From Clostridia bacterium (GTDB lineage: Bacteria > Bacillota > Clostridia > Christensenellales > Borkfalkiaceae), in NCBI GenBank assembly GCA_017463105.1, contig JAFTPU010000008.1, positions 62,001-126,000 on the forward strand: a DNA stretch of 64,000 bases, given 5' to 3'. How positions within the stretch are numbered: the stretch's first letter is position 1; every line of letters begins with the position of its first letter. This document shows, piece by piece, positions 29,191 to 37,268 of this stretch. The notes under the pieces were generated by a model. That model was not told the DNA's origin. It did not search any database and saw only the letters and a program-made list of their open reading frames with translations. Position numbers and translations under genes: made by a program.

Positions 29191-30822
29191 ATGAGAAAAA
29201 CCATACAAAAAAAACACGAGAAGAAGCATGCGAGCGTTTACAAAAACGCCTTACAACTGATCGTTGTCGGGTCGGTGACGGGGATATTTGCGGGCGCGGT
29301 CGTGACCTTCTTCAATATTCTTGCCGCGAGGGCGGAGGAGATCGCGTACGACGGGTATGAATTTTTGCGGAACAATCCCGCGTTCATTCCCCTGCTTTTC
29401 GTCGTGCTGGCGTTGGGCGCGTTTTTGCTCGGCGTGGCGGTGCAGGTCTCGTCGGTGGCGCGCGGTTGCGGTATTCCGCAGGCGGAGGGCGGCACACGCG
29501 GCGCGGTGCGCTTCCGTTGGCTGCGCGACGCGACGACGATGTTTGCGGCGTGCATTTTGAGTACGTTTATGGGACTTTCGATCGGCGCGGAGGGACCGAG
29601 CGTTCTGATCGGCGCGTGTATGGGCGACGGCGTGGCTTCGTCTACGCACCGTAACGAGATGATCAAGCGTTATCAGATCACGGGCGGCGCGTGTACGGGT
29701 CTTGCCGTGGCGAGCAACGCCCCGCTTACGGGTATGATCTTCGCGTTCGAGGAGGCGCATAAACGCTTTACGCCCGAGGTTTTTGTCTGCGCCTTTTCCT
29801 CCGTGATCTTCGGCGTGCTCACGCGCTCGGCGATCTATAATCTTTTAGGCATGGAGATGCAAAGCGCTTTCCATTCGTACGTGTTCAACCAATTGCCCGT
29901 AGAATATTACGTATGGGTGATTTTGGCGGGGATACTGTGCGGCGCGTTGGGCGTGCTTTTCCACAAGCTCTGCTTCACAATGCGCGCGTTGTTCAAAAAG
30001 ATCAAAACGAAAGATCCCAAGATACGGTACGGCTTGCGTATTCTGATCGCCGTTATGCTGGGCGGCGCGTTTTCATTGGCGACGACGGGCGCGCTGGGCG
30101 GCGGACACGGCTTGATCGAGGCGCTGGGCACCTACGGCGGGACGAAACTCTCGACGGTGGAAAGTATCCTCGGCGAGCTGGGCGTTTCGGTGCTTTGGAC
30201 GTTGCTTTTCGTTTTGTTGTTAAAGGCGTTGATCACGACGGTGAACGTCGGGTCGGGGATCCCCTGCGGGATCTTTATTCCGATCATTGCCATCGGCGCG
30301 TGTATCGGCGGCGTGCTCAGCCGCTCGTGCGTGGCGCTCGGCGGGATGGACGGAAAATATTGCGATATCATGGTGATGATCTGTATGGCGGCGTTCTTTA
30401 CGACGATCGTTCGCGCGCCGTTGACGGCGATCATTATGATCTGCGAATTTACGGGCAGCTTCGCGCCGCTTTTACCCGCGATCATCGCCGTTTCGATCGG
30501 ATATACGATCGGCGAAATGTCGAGGACGGAGGGCATTTACGAGGAGCTTTTGGAGGCGTACGAAAGGGAGAACGGTATACACGAGAACGCCGTGCGCGAG
30601 GTGTATATTTTAAGCGTTGCCCACGGCGCGCTGGCGGACAGGCGCGAGGTGCGCGACGTGCTTTGGCCCTCGGGGGCGAGAGTGACGGAAATACGCCGCG
30701 GAGAGGAGGTCATTTTGCCCGACGGCGACACGGTGCTCCATCACGGCGATACGCTTACGATCGTGTGTAAGACGGACGATCCGCAAAAGGTCAAGGACGA
30801 GCTGGTGCATATCCTCGAATAA
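29191..30822 (+). CDS. CLC-family chloride channel or H+/Cl- antiporter with a TrkA-C domain
   Basis: The 543-residue membrane protein has the CLC motifs GCGIPQAEG (for GSGIP), GAEGPSVLIG with the gating glutamate, and GIFIPIIAIG. The external-gate glutamate favours antiport, as in ClcA, but this is not proven. The C-terminal 70 residues (REVRDVLWPSGARVTEIRRG, then LPDGDTVLHHGDTLTIV) form a TrkA-C/RCK_C domain. The ATG at 29191 is preferred to a TTG six bases earlier; no strong SD is visible. It is preceded by a short GGACCGCCCGAATTTC...CGGGC hairpin after the ABC operon. Confidence 0.88.
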   Translation: MRKTIQKKHEKKHASVYKNALQLIVVGSVTGIFAGAVVTFFNILAARAEEIAYDGYEFLRNNPAFIPLLFVVLALGAFLLGVAVQVSSVARGCGIPQAEGGTRGAVRFRWLRDATTMFAACILSTFMGLSIGAEGPSVLIGACMGDGVASSTHRNEMIKRYQITGGACTGLAVASNAPLTGMIFAFEEAHKRFTPEVFVCAFSSVIFGVLTRSAIYNLLGMEMQSAFHSYVFNQLPVEYYVWVILAGILCGALGVLFHKLCFTMRALFKKIKTKDPKIRYGLRILIAVMLGGAFSLATTGALGGGHGLIEALGTYGGTKLSTVESILGELGVSVLWTLLFVLLLKALITTVNVGSGIPCGIFIPIIAIGACIGGVLSRSCVALGGMDGKYCDIMVMICMAAFFTTIVRAPLTAIIMICEFTGSFAPLLPAIIAVSIGYTIGEMSRTEGIYEELLEAYERENGIHENAVREVYILSVAHGALADRREVRDVLWPSGARVTEIRRGEEVILPDGDTVLHHGDTLTIVCKTDDPQKVKDELVHILE

Positions 30823-30841
30823 AAGCGCGCGCCGCGTTAAG

Positions 30842-30870
30842 GCATATCTTTTCCGTAACCGTCATATACT
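30842..30870 (+). promoter_or_regulatory. Sigma-E-like promoter for yqfC
   Basis: GCATATC (30842-30848), 14 bp and CATATACT (30863-30870) fit the mother-cell sigma-E consensus (GHATATT-N14-CATACAHT). The yqfC start is 34 bp downstream. yqfC and yqfD belong to the sigma-E regulon in Bacillus. Confidence 0.55.
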
Positions 30871-30903
30871 GAATAAAGACGGCGAAAGGCGGGGTGAAAG
30901 GGT

Positions 30904-31173
30904 ATGCGCTTATACGAAGAGATCTTCAAAAATCCGGAGGGTATGGCGTTGTCGAGGTTTACCGTCGCCGTGGGCGGCGGGGGATATTTCGAGGGCGTGA
31001 AAGCGGTGGGGGATTTTTCCCCGCAGAAGATCGTACTGTATTTTCCCCGCGGGAGCGTCGATATCGAGGGTGCGGATCTGTTTATCCGCAAATATTGCGA
31101 CGGCGATTTGGAGCTTGCGGGCAGGATATGTTCGGTGAAGATCGGGCAGGAAACGCCGCAGAAGGGAGCGTAA
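30904..31173 (+). CDS. yqfC: Sporulation protein YqfC
   Basis: YqfC is a YabP/YqfC-family protein needed for engulfment-stage sporulation in Bacillus. The 89-residue sequence shows the family pattern SRFTVAVGGGGYFEGVKAV and VLYFPRGSVDIEGADLFIRK. AAAGGG precedes ATG. It is the first gene of the operon and is followed 4 bp later by yqfD. Confidence 0.85.
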   Translation: MRLYEEIFKNPEGMALSRFTVAVGGGGYFEGVKAVGDFSPQKIVLYFPRGSVDIEGADLFIRKYCDGDLELAGRICSVKIGQETPQKGA

Positions 31174-31177
31174 GCGT

Positions 31178-32092
31178 ATGGCAGTGTGGACGGTACGCGA
31201 GAAGCTTTTGGTGGAGGGCTTGATGCCCGAACGGGCGTTGCTTCGGCTCAGACGGGCGGGGATCGACGTCTATAACGTAAAAAAAACGCAAAAAAATCAA
31301 ATACTTTTAAGCGTAAAGAAAAAAGACGTCGAAAAAGTTTTTGCAATTTACCCGAAGGTATGCTATAATATAAACGCGTACAGTCCGTATACCGTGCGTC
31401 GCGCGGGCACGGAGGGCGCGGGCAAATTGCTCCGATTTTTGAAAAAACGCGGGTTTTTCGTCGCGGGCGCGCTGCTCTTTTGCGCGTGTACTCTGTTTGC
31501 CGACTCCTTCGTGTTCGACGTGGAATTCGTCGGCTCGTCCGTGTATAAGCGGGAGGCGTACGCCGCGCTCGAGGAATACGGCATAGCGCCCTTCCGAAAG
31601 TACGACGGCAGTCGGGTCGATCTGATCTGTTCGAAGCTGTTGTCTCTCGACGGCGTGGAATTTTGTTCGGTAAAAAAATCGGGCGCGTACGTGCGCGTGG
31701 AGATGCGGCTGGACAACACTCCGACGAGGACGTTCGTCAAAGGGGATATGGTCGCCGCGCATACGGGCGAGATCGTGGCGATCACGACGCTTCGCGGCAC
31801 GCCCCTGAAACGGAAAGGGGAGAAAGTGCAGGCGGGCGAAATGCTGGTCGGGGGTTGGTTTACGCCCGCAGAGGGGGGGCAGGTACGCGTCGAACCGATC
31901 GCGCGGGCGAGTATCGCGTGCGTGTACGAGGCGGAGATCGCGGCGGAGGACGAGGAGAGCGCCTTTGCGGCGGCGTATCTTGCGCTGGGGCTTTCGGAAA
32001 GCGATACGCTGACGAAGCGCGAGGTCGTAAAAAAGGACGAGAGCTACGCCGTACGGATAGAGTATACGGCAATCGAGCGAATGAATTTGTGA
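31178..32092 (+). CDS. yqfD: Sporulation protein YqfD
   Basis: YqfD is a membrane-anchored sporulation protein. The 304-residue protein has an N-terminal domain (EKLLVEGLMPERALLRLRRA), one membrane helix around residues 90-110 (GFFVAGALLFCACTLFADS), and an extracellular part with FVFDVEFVGS and PTRTFVKGDMVAAHTGEIV, a carboxypeptidase-regulatory-like or barrel-sandwich region. At 304 residues it is shorter than the usual near-400. The operon position next to yqfC and phoH is diagnostic. Confidence 0.85.
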   Translation: MAVWTVREKLLVEGLMPERALLRLRRAGIDVYNVKKTQKNQILLSVKKKDVEKVFAIYPKVCYNINAYSPYTVRRAGTEGAGKLLRFLKKRGFFVAGALLFCACTLFADSFVFDVEFVGSSVYKREAYAALEEYGIAPFRKYDGSRVDLICSKLLSLDGVEFCSVKKSGAYVRVEMRLDNTPTRTFVKGDMVAAHTGEIVAITTLRGTPLKRKGEKVQAGEMLVGGWFTPAEGGQVRVEPIARASIACVYEAEIAAEDEESAFAAAYLALGLSESDTLTKREVVKKDESYAVRIEYTAIERMNL

Positions 32093-32130
32093 AAACGGGC
32101 GGCGGCGAGCCGCGAAAGAGGGAGGACGCA

Positions 32131-33174
32131 TTGACGAAGGGCGTACGGAAAACGGAAACGGTGGACACGAAGTCTGTGGACAGGCTTTCGCGCGTATTGG
32201 GCGCGTTCGACGAGAATTTAAACGCGCTTACCCGCGCGCTCGGCTTGGTAGCTTACGTAGAGGGAATGAAGATCCGTCTGGAGGGCGAAGCGGAGTCGGT
32301 GGCGTTGGGCGTGAAAACGCTGAACGCGCTTTTGAAGCTTGCCGCGGGCGAGGAGATCGACGCGGGCAGGATTGCGTATTGTATCGAGCTTGCCAAAGAG
32401 GATAAAGCGGACGAGATCGCTTCTCTTTCCTCGGGCACGGTCGCCGTGACGGCGAAGGGCAAGCAGATCAAGTGTAAGACGGTGGGACAGAAGGCGTACG
32501 TGGATTCGATCAAAAAGAACACGGTGGTGTTCGGAGTCGGTCCCGCCGGTACGGGAAAAACGTATCTTGCCGTATGTATGGCGGTATCCGCGTTCAAGAG
32601 CAAACAGATCGAGAGGATCATTCTCACCCGTCCCGCCGTGGAAGCGGGGGAGAAGCTCGGGTTTTTGCCGGGCGATCTGCAAACGAAGGTCGACCCGTAT
32701 CTGCGACCTTTGTACGACGCGTTGCAGGAGCTTTTGGGTTTGGAAACGTACGGAAAGTTGATGGAAAGGGGCGCGATAGAGGTCGCTCCGCTCGCGTACA
32801 TGCGCGGGAGAACGTTATCGAATGCGTTTATCATTTTGGACGAGGCGCAGAACACGACGCGCGAGCAGATGAAGATGTTTCTTACCCGAATGGGCGAGGG
32901 GAGCAAAATGGTGGTGACGGGCGACGTTACGCAGATCGATCTCGACGGCAAGGAGAGCGGATTGGTGCACGCGACGCAGATACTCGACGGCGTGGAGGGG
33001 ATCGGCGTTTGCAAACTGACGGCGAAGGACGTCGTGCGGCATCCGTTGGTGATGCGCATTATCCGCGCATACGAAAAGGACGGAGAAACGCGGGAGAGCG
33101 AACGGAAGAAAAAAGAAAATCGGCGGAAGGAGGGTTCCGCGAACGACCGCGGTAAGGACGCGGAAGGAGATTAA
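32131..33174 (+). CDS. phoH: PhoH-family ATPase, probable TTG start
   Basis: PhoH proteins are P-loop ATPases with a proposed role in RNA metabolism, often next to ybeY. The 347-residue protein has an N-terminal KH-like part and the PhoH ATPase: Walker A GPAGTGKTYLA near residue 136, RPAVEAGEKLGFLPG, and FIILDEAQNTTREQMKMFLTR. I chose the TTG at 32131 because GAGGGAGG lies 5 bases upstream and there is no ATG in the first part of the frame. The C-terminus is a charged tail. Confidence 0.9.
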   Translation: MTKGVRKTETVDTKSVDRLSRVLGAFDENLNALTRALGLVAYVEGMKIRLEGEAESVALGVKTLNALLKLAAGEEIDAGRIAYCIELAKEDKADEIASLSSGTVAVTAKGKQIKCKTVGQKAYVDSIKKNTVVFGVGPAGTGKTYLAVCMAVSAFKSKQIERIILTRPAVEAGEKLGFLPGDLQTKVDPYLRPLYDALQELLGLETYGKLMERGAIEVAPLAYMRGRTLSNAFIILDEAQNTTREQMKMFLTRMGEGSKMVVTGDVTQIDLDGKESGLVHATQILDGVEGIGVCKLTAKDVVRHPLVMRIIRAYEKDGETRESERKKKENRRKEGSANDRGKDAEGD

Positions 33175-33180
33175 CGAAAG

Positions 33181-34692
33181 ATGACGGAAAAAATGTTGGG
33201 AAAGGAATGGACGAGATCGCACACGCTGAAAAGCGCGTTGTGGTTTTTGTTGCATTTCGCGATCTTCTTGCTGATCGGGGCGGTGCTGTTGCTGAGCAAC
33301 AAGTTTTCGCAACTCGGCGAGTTTATGAGCGCGCAGGGGGCGAATTATCTATACGCGATCTTCTGCGTGTTCCTGTTGTTGATGATCACGTATTTCTATT
33401 TCTTTTTCGAGGACAGAGAGATGATCTCGGGCGGGAAAAACATCGCGCTATTGTTCATGGTGCTCGATCTGCATTTGGTCTTGTCCTGCCTGATCGGTTA
33501 TAACATCGCCATTTACGCCCGTCCCGTGGCGTTGGTGGCGCTACTTATCTGCATACTCGTCGGACGCAAGGACGCGATCTTTATGAACATCATCGCGGCG
33601 CTTCTGATCTTCGTGATCGATACCTTCGCGGTGCCCGACGTGTCGAACAAGGAATGTTATTCCTCGCTGATCATTTCTTTCTCGGCGGGCATGATCGCGA
33701 TCTTCCTTGCCAGCAAGGCGCGTACCCGTTTCAGTATCGTGGCGATCGGACTTCTGATCGTGATTCCGATGGATATCATTATATTCCTGCTGGAGGTGAC
33801 GGGGCTGATCGGTCCCGAAACGGGCGCGATAACGGTCGAGCCGTCCTTTCAAAGGATCGTCACGCAGATGGGTTACGGGCTGTTCGGCGGCGTCGCTTCG
33901 ACGATACTTTTCCTGTTCGTGTTGCCCGTATTCGAAAGCATATTCAATCGCTTGACGGTGTTCCGTCTGCGGGAGCTGACGAGCTCGGACGCGAAGATAT
34001 TGAAGAAGCTGAAAGCGGAAGCGCCGGGAACGTATAACCATTCGGTAATGGTGGCGCAGCTGGCGGAGGCGAGCGCGGCGGCGATCGGCGAAAACGTCGA
34101 TTACGCGCGTGCGGCGGCTTTGTATCACGACGTGGGAAAACTGCATTATCCCGAGCATTTCACGGAAAACCAAGGGGATTACAACCTGCACGACGAGTTA
34201 ACGCCCGAGCTGTCCGCGGACATTATCCGTTCGCACGCGAAGGACGGATATACGCTGATCCGCGCGCAGCATTTGCCCGAATTTTTGGCGGATATCGCGC
34301 TCGAGCACCACGGCACGATGCCTATCCGCTATTTCTACGCGAAGGCTTTGAAGATGACGGACGGGGAGCTGAATATCGAGGATTTCTCGTATATGGGACC
34401 CAAACCGCAGAGTAAGCTGGCGGCGATCATTATGATCTGCGACGCGTCGGAGGCGGCGGTGCGTGCGGTGAACGCGCGTTCGCCCGAGGAAGCGGAAAAG
34501 GCGATCCGCGCCGTTATCGAGGAAAGAATGGATCTCGAGCAGTTTTCCGAATGCGATATCACGATGGCGGACCTTACGAAGATACGGTTGGCGCTCGTTA
34601 ACGCGCTTACGGGCGTATATCATCACAGGATCAAATATCCGAGCATCAAATACCGCCGTACGGAAAACGGCACGAAGGGTGAAAATCAATGA
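33181..34692 (+). CDS. pgpH: 7TM-HD cyclic-di-AMP phosphodiesterase, PgpH-like, without the extracellular domain
   Basis: PgpH-type enzymes hydrolyse cyclic-di-AMP with a C-terminal HD domain. The HD motif ALYHDVGKLH lies near residue 316, with NHSVMVAQLAE and LEHHGTM. The N-terminal 270 residues contain about eight hydrophobic segments. The family is normally over 700 residues because a large extracellular 7TMR-HDED domain follows the first helix. Here only about 10-15 residues follow it, and the protein is 503 long. It overlaps ybeY by four bases (ATGA). Confidence 0.88.
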   Translation: MTEKMLGKEWTRSHTLKSALWFLLHFAIFLLIGAVLLLSNKFSQLGEFMSAQGANYLYAIFCVFLLLMITYFYFFFEDREMISGGKNIALLFMVLDLHLVLSCLIGYNIAIYARPVALVALLICILVGRKDAIFMNIIAALLIFVIDTFAVPDVSNKECYSSLIISFSAGMIAIFLASKARTRFSIVAIGLLIVIPMDIIIFLLEVTGLIGPETGAITVEPSFQRIVTQMGYGLFGGVASTILFLFVLPVFESIFNRLTVFRLRELTSSDAKILKKLKAEAPGTYNHSVMVAQLAEASAAAIGENVDYARAAALYHDVGKLHYPEHFTENQGDYNLHDELTPELSADIIRSHAKDGYTLIRAQHLPEFLADIALEHHGTMPIRYFYAKALKMTDGELNIEDFSYMGPKPQSKLAAIIMICDASEAAVRAVNARSPEEAEKAIRAVIEERMDLEQFSECDITMADLTKIRLALVNALTGVYHHRIKYPSIKYRRTENGTKGENQ

Positions 34693-35165
34693 GCTTTCAT
34701 ATTTACGGCGAGGAAGAGGAGCTGGCGGGGCTGAACGTTGCGGCGATCGAGAAGGCGGTGGCGGCGGACGTCGATACGGACGTCGGACTTGCGATCGAAT
34801 TTTTGTCGGTATCGGGGGAAGAGATACGCGATCTCAATTCGAGGACGCGCGGTATCGACAAGGTAACGGACGTATTGAGCTATCCGACGTTGGACGGTAT
34901 CAAGGGTAAACCGCTGAAAAGGGCGGAGCACGCGTGCGAGATCGACGAGGAGGGGCGGCTTTTGATCGGTTCCGTGGTCGTCTGCAAGGACAAGGCGAAG
35001 GAACAGGCGGAGGAGTACGGACACTCGTACGAGCGGGAATTGCATTATTTGCTCGTGCACGGCATTATGCACTGTCTCGGGTACGATCATATGACGGACG
35101 GGGAAAAGGCGGAAATGCGCGAGCGGGAAGAACGGGTGCTTGCGAGGCTCGGTATCGTAAGATAA
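34689..35165 (+). CDS. ybeY: Endoribonuclease YbeY
   Basis: YbeY is a zinc-dependent RNase for 16S rRNA 3' maturation and ribosome quality control. The 158-residue protein has the metal motif HGIMHCLGYDH near residues 123-133 and the upstream REIN-like LNSRTRGIDKVTDVLSYP. ATG overlaps the pgpH stop. It stands in its usual place after phoH and pgpH. In Bacilli dgkA and cdd come next; both are missing here. Confidence 0.95.
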   Translation: MSFHIYGEEEELAGLNVAAIEKAVAADVDTDVGLAIEFLSVSGEEIRDLNSRTRGIDKVTDVLSYPTLDGIKGKPLKRAEHACEIDEEGRLLIGSVVVCKDKAKEQAEEYGHSYERELHYLLVHGIMHCLGYDHMTDGEKAEMREREERVLARLGIVR

Positions 35166-35305
35166 AAACCGACGAGAATTTTTGCGGACGCAACAAAGAC
35201 GCGATCGATACGTACGTCGTCGTGAACGGATGCCGATACGCGATCCCTGCAGGGGAAACGGTGAAGATCGGCGAATTATCAAAAGGAAAGGAGCTGTTTA
35301 AATAT

Positions 35306-36193
35306 ATGAGAAGCGGATATATCGCCGTAATAGGCAGGGCGAATGCGGGCAAAAGCACGCTTATAAACGTGATGGTCGGGGAGAAGGTTTCTATCGTTTC
35401 ACCCAAACCCCAAACCACGCGCGACCGTATTTTGGGCGTGCTGACGGAGGACGAGTATCAGATCGTGTTCGTCGATACTCCGGGGATATACAAGGCGCGA
35501 AACGCCCTCACCGATATGATGATGAAAACGACGGAGACGAGCGCGAAATCGGTCGATTTCATTTTGTACGTGGTGGACGGTCACGACGGCATTACCGAGG
35601 AGGACTTTTCTCTGATGAGAAAGTATAAAGACCTCGGTATCCCCATGGCGGTGGCGTATACCAAGATCGATATCATGCCGAAGGAAAATATTCCGCTCGA
35701 TATGGCGAAATTCGCCGATTCGGGTTTGGACGTGGACGTGTTCCCCGTGTCCGCGCGCAAGGGCAGAAACGTGAAAAACCTGAAAGAGTTTCTCGTGAAA
35801 CAAATGCCCGAGGGTGAAAAGGCGTTCGAGCAGGATATCGTATCGGACAAGAGCGAAAAGTTTATGATATCCGAGATCATGCGCGAAAAGATCCTTTTGA
35901 AATTCGATAAGGAGATCCCGCACGGGGTGGCGATCGTCGTGAACACGTTCGAGCAAAACGAGCGGGGCGTGTACGAGATCAGTCTCGATATCGTATGCGA
36001 AAGAGCGAATCACAAGGCGATCCTGATCGGCAAGCAGGGCAGAGCGATCAAGGAGGTTTCTTCTTTCGCCCGTCAGGACATGGAGAAGTTTTTAGGCGCA
36101 AAGGTCTTTCTTACCACGTACGTGAAGGTGAAGGAGGATTGGCGGGAAAGACCGAACCTTATCCGCGAGTACGGGTACGAGGAAACGGAGTAA
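35306..36193 (+). CDS. era: GTPase Era
   Basis: Era binds 16S rRNA and the 30S subunit during ribosome assembly. The 295-residue protein has the G1 motif GRANAGKSTLIN (Ala where the family usually has Pro and Val), the G3 motif DTPGIYKARN, the G4 motif TKID, and a C-terminal KH domain with LIGKQGRAIKEVSSFARQD. The ATG at 35306 gives the normal N-terminus MRSGYIAVIG; GGAAAGGAG is 12 bases upstream. The frame is open far upstream through ybeY in another frame, including a readable stretch VVVNGCRYAIPAGETVKIG, which I do not count as Era. Confidence 0.95.
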   Translation: MRSGYIAVIGRANAGKSTLINVMVGEKVSIVSPKPQTTRDRILGVLTEDEYQIVFVDTPGIYKARNALTDMMMKTTETSAKSVDFILYVVDGHDGITEEDFSLMRKYKDLGIPMAVAYTKIDIMPKENIPLDMAKFADSGLDVDVFPVSARKGRNVKNLKEFLVKQMPEGEKAFEQDIVSDKSEKFMISEIMREKILLKFDKEIPHGVAIVVNTFEQNERGVYEISLDIVCERANHKAILIGKQGRAIKEVSSFARQDMEKFLGAKVFLTTYVKVKEDWRERPNLIREYGYEETE

Positions 36194-36275
36194 ATGCAAA
36201 ATTCAGAATGCAGAATGCAAAATGATTGAATTATTTATAATTTTACCGCAATTTTGCATTTTACATTTTGCATTA
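36194..36275. repeat. Family B repeat, copy 4, with inverted arm
   Basis: ATGCAAAATTCAGAATGCAG and AATGCAAAATG follow the era stop, and ATTTTGCATTTTACATTTTG with CAT on the far side is the inverse. The arms are separated by about 25 A+T-rich bases, so the element can form a hairpin. Confidence 0.75.
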
Positions 36276-36317
36276 AAACGCACCCGTTTTCCCAAACTGT
36301 TACGGGAGGGAGAAACT

Positions 36318-36431
36318 ATGCGGGATAAGAACGGGGAAAACGAAGCGGCGAAAATGGCTTGGCAAATGTTCGAAAAAACGGGCAGCGTCAGCTATTATAT
36401 GCTGTATTACGATCTGATGCGGAAAAGGTAG
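36318..36431 (+). CDS. yqzL: YqzL-family small protein
   Basis: The 37-residue protein matches YqzL, found between era and recO in Firmicutes (here KMAWQMFEKTGSVSYYMLYY). Its function is unknown. GGGAGGG sits 7 bases before the ATG, and recO starts 25 bp downstream. It is easily missed because of its size. Confidence 0.8.
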   Translation: MRDKNGENEAAKMAWQMFEKTGSVSYYMLYYDLMRKR

Positions 36432-36456
36432 GTTAAAATAACCAAAGAGGAACGGC

Positions 36457-37182
36457 ATGGAAGTCAAGACGGAAGCAATCGTATTGCAAGCGATCGATTA
36501 CAAAGATAACGACAAGCTGCTCACGCTGTTTTCGCCTACGCTCGGCAAGATCACCGCGGGCATACGCGGGGTCAAAAAACCGAAAGCCAAACTCTCTTTC
36601 GCCGCCCAGCCCTTTTGTTTTGCGGAGTATATCCTCGCCGAAAAAGGGGGCAGGTACACGGTAACGAACGCGTATCTGCACGAGAGCTTTTTCTCGCTCC
36701 GATCGGATATCACGCGTTTCTACGCCGCGTGCGCGGCGGCGGAGATCTGCCGTGAGATCTCTATGGAAAACGAGGACCACGAAGCGCTGTTTATCGGATT
36801 CGTCGAGTGTTTGAAATCGCTTTGCCTCACGGGGGAGGACGAAGCGGAGGCGCTCGTATCGTTTGCGATCGTTGCGCTTCACGAAAGCGGATACCCCCTC
36901 GATTTAAGCTATTACGAGGAATGCGGCGGGGATATCGGCGACAAGCTGTGGTTCGATTTTTCGGACGGTCGGTTTACGACCTTCGAGCGTTGCGCGCAAG
37001 GGGAGCGCGCCAGCGTTTCGACCTATTTCACCCTGCGCAAATGCGCGGGACTCACCTACGAGGAGGACAAGCTGGCGGGGGGGAACAAACGCGCCCTTCG
37101 GCTCGTCAAAGCCTTTCTTACCGAAAAGACGGAGCTTCGCTTCGACGGCGTAGGTGATTTTATCCGCATGTACGGAGAATGA
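36457..37182 (+). CDS. recO: DNA repair protein RecO
   Basis: RecO loads RecA on SSB-coated DNA and anneals strands. The 241-residue protein starts with the RecO OB-fold sequence EAIVLQAIDYKDNDKLLTLF and TLGKITAGIRGVKKPKAKL, followed by the helical part with cysteines in YEECGGDIGD. The zinc cysteines of some RecO proteins are incomplete. AGAGGAACGG precedes ATG. It ends the era operon and is followed by the Mrr-like gene 86 bp on. Confidence 0.93.
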   Translation: MEVKTEAIVLQAIDYKDNDKLLTLFSPTLGKITAGIRGVKKPKAKLSFAAQPFCFAEYILAEKGGRYTVTNAYLHESFFSLRSDITRFYAACAAAEICREISMENEDHEALFIGFVECLKSLCLTGEDEAEALVSFAIVALHESGYPLDLSYYEECGGDIGDKLWFDFSDGRFTTFERCAQGERASVSTYFTLRKCAGLTYEEDKLAGGNKRALRLVKAFLTEKTELRFDGVGDFIRMYGE

Positions 37183-37268
37183 CGCGTACGGCGGACGGGG
37201 CATACAAAAATTAAGAGTAAAAAGGAACAGAAAACGGAAGAAACGCCCCGCCGTGAAAAGAAAAAAGT

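Noticed and set aside
31663-32130. PhoH extended upstream into yqfD
   Set aside because: The extension is a shadow of yqfD. A TTG with a strong SD at 32131 fits the family's length.
34934-35305. Era extended upstream by 124 codons
   Set aside because: The extra part overlaps ybeY in another frame, and Era proteins start at MRSGYIAVIG, so the ATG at 35306 was used.
36222-36317. N-terminal extension of the YqzL-like ORF (32 codons)
   Set aside because: It lies in the family B repeat and has no SD; the ATG at 36318 has one and matches YqzL length.
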